DNA of 11,093 bases from Fennellomyces sp. T-0311 (lineage: Eukaryota; Mucoromycota; Mucoromycetes; Mucorales; Lichtheimiaceae): contig JALLLT010000176.1 of the NCBI GenBank assembly GCA_025266875.1, forward strand, positions 1 to 11,093, read 5' to 3'. The number at the start of each line of letters is the position of its first letter. Position 1 is the stretch's first letter. Below, one piece after another: positions 7,393 through 11,093 of the stretch. A program made the translations under genes and the position numbers. The notes under the pieces are model-generated. The model had not been told where the DNA came from. It saw nothing but the letters and a program-made list of their open reading frames with translations, and did no database searches.

Positions 7393-8331
7393 TCAGGATT
7401 CAAACATGTAAGTTCCATATGTACTACTTGTAACGAGGACCTCGATAGCAGTCAACTCATCTATATTTCTATCCTGTTGTATCAGTCGCATGATCACCTC
7501 CGAGACAAGTATGTTGATTATATATGTGTGTGGCTGGCGTGGAGATGCTGCAGAGTCTGACAAAATCGTCAGCCTTGGTGACACTAGCATTGAAGTAAGA
7601 ATCTCCATGATTTCTTCTTTTCCTTTCGGTCCATAATAGCCATGCTACAAAAGTCATATAATATTCAGATTGTTAATATCATCATATAGTCACCGAGCTC
7701 ATACTATATAATATACTAACCGGATATGCATTCAAAGTTTCTAAAAACGAAGAGAAGGCCTCTGCCTGCGTTTTTGTGGAAAACCAAGACATCATGCCGA
7801 AGTCAATAATCTTGAATATACTCCGAGTTTCGCCTTTAATAATCTTGGTTATATCCGGAAGTAATTTAGTAACGCGATCTTCAACTTGTTCCCAATTGAT
7901 AGTAGCTGGATAGTTGTGTTTTTTCCCATTGGTTTGTATACCAACTCTCTTCTGTGGATCCTGCAGAATCTCTGTCGTTCCTTTTCACTAATAGGGCGAT
8001 CCCGGAATATGTCCTGCATGGCCATCTTTAAAAATACACCTTCTAAAGGCCTCTTTTTGAGATTTATGTTCCTTTGGTTCCTGATGCGCAGTGCTTCCCA
8101 TTGTAGCTCCTGGAATTTCTTGTTGAGAGCATCCAACTTGTCTAGTTCCCTTTGAATTACTTCTGGTATTAAGTAATTTACCACCGAGGCATTATGGTCA
8201 TATAATGGCTCCTTGCAAAATGGACATCGCCATTTATCTACAGATTGGATTCAAGTACATCAGGTTTACTGGTTCTGGAAAGTATGTAATATGCTTTTCA
8301 GTTAATTACCTTCCACTGGGCAACAAGGCAT
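7393..8331 (-). pseudogene. RTC4-like domain protein, one-base frameshift
   Basis: Minus-strand exons are 8331-8310, 8237-7721 and 7644-7393. The introns are 8309-8238 (72 nt, GTAATT..GTAG) and 7720-7645 (76 nt, GTTAGT..GTAG). The predicted protein is about 263 aa. The N-terminus has a Cys-rich start (MPCCPVE joined by splicing to DKWRCPFCKEPLY), perhaps a small zinc site. A charged helical region follows, then the RTC4-like domain: FCRIHRREL, NYPATINWEQVEDRV, the hallmark YPHGYYGPKGKEEIM across intron 2, and ILVSEVIMRLIQQD near the end. The family is fungal and named for a yeast telomere-capping suppressor; its biochemical role is not settled. The frame breaks at a run of six T (7919-7924, plus strand). 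One more base there would join KPMGK to HNYPATINW and keep the domain whole. This is either a real disruption or an assembly error. The ATG at 8331-8329 has an in-frame TGA two codons upstream and lies in a palindrome cluster, so an upstream exon may have been lost. Confidence 0.8.
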
Positions 8332-8455
8332 ATATCAAGTACTTGATATATGCATAAAAATGCTTGATATATGCTTTGATATACGTATATCAAGTACTTG
8401 CGATATGCAGCAAAAAAAGTACTTCCTTGCCGTATATCAAGTACTTGATATATGG
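8328..8455. repeat. Palindrome cluster centred on CAAGTACTTG
   Basis: A perfect 26-bp palindrome (8328-8353) has the centre ATATCAAGTACTTGATAT. An 18-bp perfect palindrome, TTGATATACGTATATCAA, lies at 8376-8393, and a near-perfect 26-bp one at 8430-8455 with the same centre. The unit CTTG[AC][TG]ATATG[CG] recurs at 8342-8353, 8363-8374, 8397-8408 and 8444-8455. The cluster sits at the 5' end of the RTC4-like gene, and its left edge supplies that gene's apparent ATG. It could be an inserted palindromic element or a regulatory cluster; no flanking duplication is clear. Confidence 0.85.
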
Positions 8456-8772
8456 ACCTGGGTGCCTACTAAAAACGGGAGCTTTAGCGTGCATAAAGCT
8501 AACAGCACTTTGCATAATGCAAGTAACTGCCTTCTGCGCATATGTACGAAATTTTCCACATGACGTTTGAAACTATAATGTACATACATCGCATTACATA
8601 CTTTTATCGTGCATGGTGGGTCATATACTGATTGGTGGATTATTCAACGCGTATTTTTATAGCAACCGTAAAATCGTATAGAGATTGGTGGTAACGAATT
8701 CAATTTTATTCATTGCAATTTAAAAAAGCTATAATCTATGCTATATATATGAAAGGGTCTAAAGCAGCTATG
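8456..8772. other. AT-rich non-coding spacer
   Basis: I see no gene, repeat or domain here. Open frames at 8360-8570 on the plus strand translate the palindromes and their flank and have no protein-like features. A TATATATA stretch is present near 8740-8750. Confidence 0.5.
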
Positions 8773-9411
8773 CTAGATGAAAGCAGAGAATGGTATAGTG
8801 GCTAAAAGTGAAAAGAAGCTAGCAATGATAAAATGAGAAGCCCAACAGTCGTCATAAAGACCGCTCATGGCAGCATATAACAGGAAAAGCTCTACATGCT
8901 TGTGTAAGAACCGCAAGTGATGAAAGAAAGTACCTTCAGTAAAATAATACGCCATCTGAAAAGTGCAATTGGAAGTTGTTTCAGATTGGGTTGGAAATGA
9001 ACAACAGGCGTAGTGAGATGCCTGAATGTCCGCTATGGAAGGAGCAATGAGTTAGCAAAAGAGACTTTGAAAGAGCGTTAGGAAAACATTACGTACTTTC
9101 ATATCGGCAAATCGCGCACGGCTTAATACATTTTCGTTAGTAAAAGTAACGTGGCCAGTTTTCATATAGCATACCTGATGACGATAAAGGGTACAGCCTT
9201 GGGAATAGATTTGTTAGTGAAGAAGAACTGGCAGCAGTGAATTGTTACCTGAGCTTTTGAAAGGGCCAGTGGAAGATTGAAAAAAGTGAAAGAAAACGGA
9301 AAAAGAAGCGGCAATAACAGTTTGCAGCAGAAACCAGAATATATGTGTAACTATGCATCCGCTGGAAATAAAAGGCCCTACCGCACCTGATGCCTTCACT
9401 TCTTTATCCAC
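8773..9411 (-). CDS. Tentative multi-exon gene, unknown product, possible membrane protein
   Basis: No family is recognised. Three consecutive intron-like segments with good signals keep one frame open: 9248-9198 (GTAACA..CAAG, CACTAAC inside), 9174-9122 (GTATGC..TAAG, perfect TACTAAC at 9142-9136) and 9096-9033 (GTACGT..ATAG). They leave exons of only 23 nt (9197-9175) and 25 nt (9121-9097). The joined reading gives a Cys-rich stretch, SGCTLYRHQPCAICRYETDI, followed by an open frame through FQMAYYFTEG to a stop at 8773-8775. The upstream part contains a hydrophobic segment (IFWFLLQTVIAASFSVFFHF) and the last exon another (FIIASFFSLLATIPFSAFI), both possible membrane spans. The 5' end is not fixed: the open frame at 9411 begins with GTG, not ATG. 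The strand is strongly pyrimidine-rich, which could mimic splice signals, so this is a weak call. Confidence 0.3.
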
Positions 9412-9484
9412 CTATTGTATCCAAGCCAAACGTAAGTTTATCAGTAGTTTTGCGTGTGTTAGCTGTTTACAAGTGGTACTATAG
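9390..9484 (+). other. Possible first exon and intron of the coiled-coil gene
   Basis: GTAAGT at 9432 and CTATAG ending at 9484 bracket a 53-nt intron-like segment directly before the ATG at 9485. An upstream ATG at 9390 opens a 14-codon frame (MPSLLYPPIVSKPN) that would splice in phase 0 onto MPRSSAP. If it is not translated, this is a 5' leader intron. It overlaps the uncertain 5' end of the tentative minus-strand gene. Confidence 0.4.
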
Positions 9485-9745
9485 ATGCCTCGCTCTTCTG
9501 CTCCAACCACTCACCCTACCACCACCCGTGAAACGCCCACCACCACCCAATTCGTCCGCCCTGCTACGGATGAAGAGCGTTCTCAGGAGCGCCTTCGCCG
9601 AGTAGAGGCGGAAAATGCCGAACAGGAGCGTTTGCAGCTTCAGGACCGCGTCTGGCAGTTGGAGGCGCGAAATCTCGCTCTGGAACGGCGAGTGGATTCG
9701 ATGGGCGACGCGCTTGCTCGACAGTCCGTATTGCTTACCACCGGC

Positions 9746-9835
9746 ACTGTTGTCCCGTCTGGCGCTGTTGTCCTGCCTGGTGCCGCTGTTCCGCCTGCCT
9801 TTGCTGTCCCGTCCGGTGGTGCTGCAGTACCTGGA
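9746..9835 (+). repeat. In-frame 18-bp tandem repeat, five units
   Basis: Five consecutive 18-bp units start at 9746, 9764, 9782, 9800 and 9818, with forms like GCTGTTGTCCTGCCTGGT. They encode the hexapeptides TVVPSG, AVVLPG, AAVPPA, FAVPSG and GAAVPG. The exact 18-base register and preserved frame show expansion under a coding constraint. The segment is probably a flexible linker between the coiled coil and the rest of the protein. Confidence 0.85.
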
Positions 9836-10130
9836 TCTGAATTGCTGTGGCTGGACGATTCGAAAGTCTCCATAAGAAACTGTTAGACTTTATAATAAGT
9901 GTGAATAGTAACTTACTGGAGAATAGAAACTAATACGGGAGTATCACGATGAGACTTTGCCAGCGGACCAGCAGTTTAGGTTCCTTGCTGAGCCCTTCTC
10001 ATCTCCTCATAACAAGGAGGTGAGAAGAAAGCTCACAAAGTATATCGAAGACTTGGCGAATGTCCGGATAACCCCGGCAGCGCTGAAGTCGAAGATCTGC
10101 AGTTTCCATGGCAATAGGTGTACCAGGCTG

Positions 10131-10524
10131 TGTGGTATCGCTCAATTGGAAAGCTTCAAATGACGAGACCAAAAATAAGATAATGTTTTATTGAAGAGAA
10201 CTACTCTCTATTTATAATGATGATGAGTCGGGACGGAGAAGGTGAATGCTTTTCTATCAGAGCCGAATCCGTGTTATCGCCGTAATCCCTAATGACCATA
10301 CTGCCTTATTACGAAGGAGCGGATAATCATGCAGAGACTGAGTTAACGTGAATGGTCCTTCTTGAAGTCTGAACCCAGATCAAGGTCTCACTGGCACACA
10401 AGCCAGTGAACAGGCCAATAGATAACTGTGCGGTTGTTGATGTCGAAATAAAGGAACGGATGTAACAAAGGCTGAGATGGAAAGGTCTGTAGACAATGGA
10501 TGACTGGTATGTCAGGATACGACA
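10131..10524 (-). repeat. Solo LTR (394 bp) with 5-bp target duplication
   Basis: It starts TGTGGTATCG (10131) and ends GGATACGACA (10524), matching the ends of the LTR at 1890-2259. GGCTG lies directly outside both ends (10126-10130 and 10525-10529), the 5-bp duplication made by retroviral-type integrases. On the minus strand TATAAATA (10216-10209) precedes AATAAA (10192-10187), the same layout as in the left LTR, so both point leftwards. No internal retroelement sequence is present, so recombination between two LTRs has probably removed it. Removing LTR plus one duplication rejoins the reading frame of the surrounding gene exactly. Confidence 0.93.
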
Positions 10525-11027
10525 GGCTGCGTACAACTGAGGAGAAGGCTGCACGTAAACGACGGTCAGATCGTCGGGCGAATCGCAAGAAGGCCGTAAG
10601 AGTTTTGTGAATGAGTATATAGAAATGGTGTTTTGATTGAAGTACTTAGAATTCTGAACGTCGTTTACGTGAGTACCGGAAGCATGCTGCCGAGCTTTCG
10701 GCATATCCGAACGCCGAAGTTCTTCTGGCGCGTGTTGACTGCATGTCTGATGAAGAAACAGACATCGACCAGCCCACCACCGGCACAAAGTATGTGACCG
10801 CAAAGGTGCCCAAGTGGCGTAATCGTCAGGTGAATTTGTCTTTTTAAATTTCATTATATCCCTTGCTTATTCAGCTGCAGGCAACGGATCTTATACGAAC
10901 ACTTGACAGATATCGTCCTTCAAAGGATTCACATCCTGGCCAACTGGAGCGACGATATATCGATGTCGATGTTCCCATGCCTGATGATGCGCGCACAGCG
11001 TTGATGGACTGGATAGTTCATGAATAA

Positions 11028-11093
11028 ACAACCCCCCAATGGGGGAACCTTTTCTGTAGGGTAAAAAAATATTGAGGCACTATTTTATTTTTT
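11028..11093 (+). other. 3' flank with a G/C hairpin
   Basis: Directly after the stop codon, six C (11032-11037) are separated by AAT from five G (11041-11045), flanked by AACA/AACC, so a short perfect stem can form. AATAAA overlaps the stop codon (11023-11028) and could act as a poly(A) signal. The rest is A/T-rich and runs to the window edge. Confidence 0.45.

Larger units (their letters stand above)
9485..11027 (+). pseudogene. Coiled-coil basic protein of unknown function, interrupted by a solo LTR
   Basis: I do not recognise the family. Likely exons are 9485-9865, 9927-10130 continuing at 10530-10595, 10650-10829 and 10875-11027. Introns 10596-10649 (GTAAGA..TTAG, 54 nt) and 10830-10874 (GTGAAT..TCAG, 45 nt) are phase 0 and well supported. 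The first, 9866-9926, has a weak GTCTCC donor and is less sure. Without the LTR the protein would be about 327 aa. It has a Thr/Pro-rich start, a coiled coil (about residues 28-78, e.g. LQLQDRVWQLEARNLALERR), a 5 x 6-residue Val/Pro/Gly repeat (residues 88-117), and a charged helical segment with EVRRKLTKYIEDLANVRITP. These are followed by a very basic stretch (KAARKRRSDRRANRKKA) and a C-terminus with AKVPKWRNRQ and DLIRTLDRYRP. The LTR and its duplication add 399 bp after codon CTG (10128-10130) and bring in a stop at 10161-10163. The basic region suggests nucleic-acid binding, but that is inference. Confidence 0.65.

Noticed and set aside
8360..8570. Two overlapping plus-strand open frames
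   Set aside because: They mostly translate the CAAGTACTTG palindromes and the AT-rich flank, and no protein features are present.
10327..10854. Minus-strand 175-codon open frame across the solo LTR and the next exons
   Set aside because: It crosses the exact LTR boundary and lies antisense to well-supported exons, so it is a chance fusion.
1..11093. tRNA or rRNA genes
   Set aside because: No cloverleaf-like or rRNA-like sequence was recognised by eye on either strand; a covariance-model scan was not possible.

Overview
The window looks like an AT-rich, transposon-laden stretch of a filamentous fungal genome. A Mucoromycota-like fungus is my tentative guess. The evidence is short spliceosomal introns (about 45-76 nt, GT..AG, some with a TACTAAC-like branch site), a fungal RTC4-type domain gene, a Ty3/Gypsy-type retroelement with a serine-rich Gag, and a two-gene PIF/Harbinger element with one intron in each gene. 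There are no bacterial features such as operons or Shine-Dalgarno sites.

Layout, left to right. (1) 1-2259, minus strand: the 5' part of a decayed Ty3/Gypsy-like retrotransposon, consisting of a 370-bp 5' LTR (1890-2259) and a gag-protease region broken by at least five frame changes. Reverse transcriptase and integrase would lie beyond the left edge. (2) 2260-2918: T-rich spacer with a diverged tandem repeat. (3) 2919-5650: a complete PIF/Harbinger DNA transposon with 26-bp terminal inverted repeats and a TAA target duplication. It carries a transposase gene (plus, two exons, DDE residues present) and a convergent Myb/SANT-like accessory gene (minus, two exons) that has one in-frame TGA. (4) 5654-7019: non-coding sequence dominated by a degenerate short-repeat array (6272-6975) with core GACGCACCAAAA. 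(5) 7020-7258: a small fold-back, MITE-like element. (6) 7393-8331, minus: an RTC4-like domain gene in three exons, with a one-base frameshift in a homopolymer. Its apparent start codon lies in a cluster of palindromes centred on CAAGTACTTG (8328-8455). (7) 8773-9411, minus: a tentative multi-exon gene with very short exons and no recognised family. (8) 9485-11027, plus: a multi-exon gene for a coiled-coil, basic protein of unknown function, interrupted by a 394-bp solo LTR (10131-10524) flanked by a 5-bp duplication, GGCTG.

The two genes inside the Harbinger element are expected to act together: the transposase cuts and the Myb-like protein helps bind DNA and import the transposase into the nucleus. 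The left LTR and the solo LTR are diverged relatives of one family (matching ends, same R-region layout, same orientation). The other genes show no evident functional link. I did not find a convincing new multi-gene system. The strongest observations are the fully bounded Harbinger element with its single nonsense codon, the exactly bounded solo LTR inside a spliced gene, the homopolymer frameshift in the RTC4 gene and the palindrome cluster at that gene's start. All calls come from reading the sequence by eye; no database search was possible.
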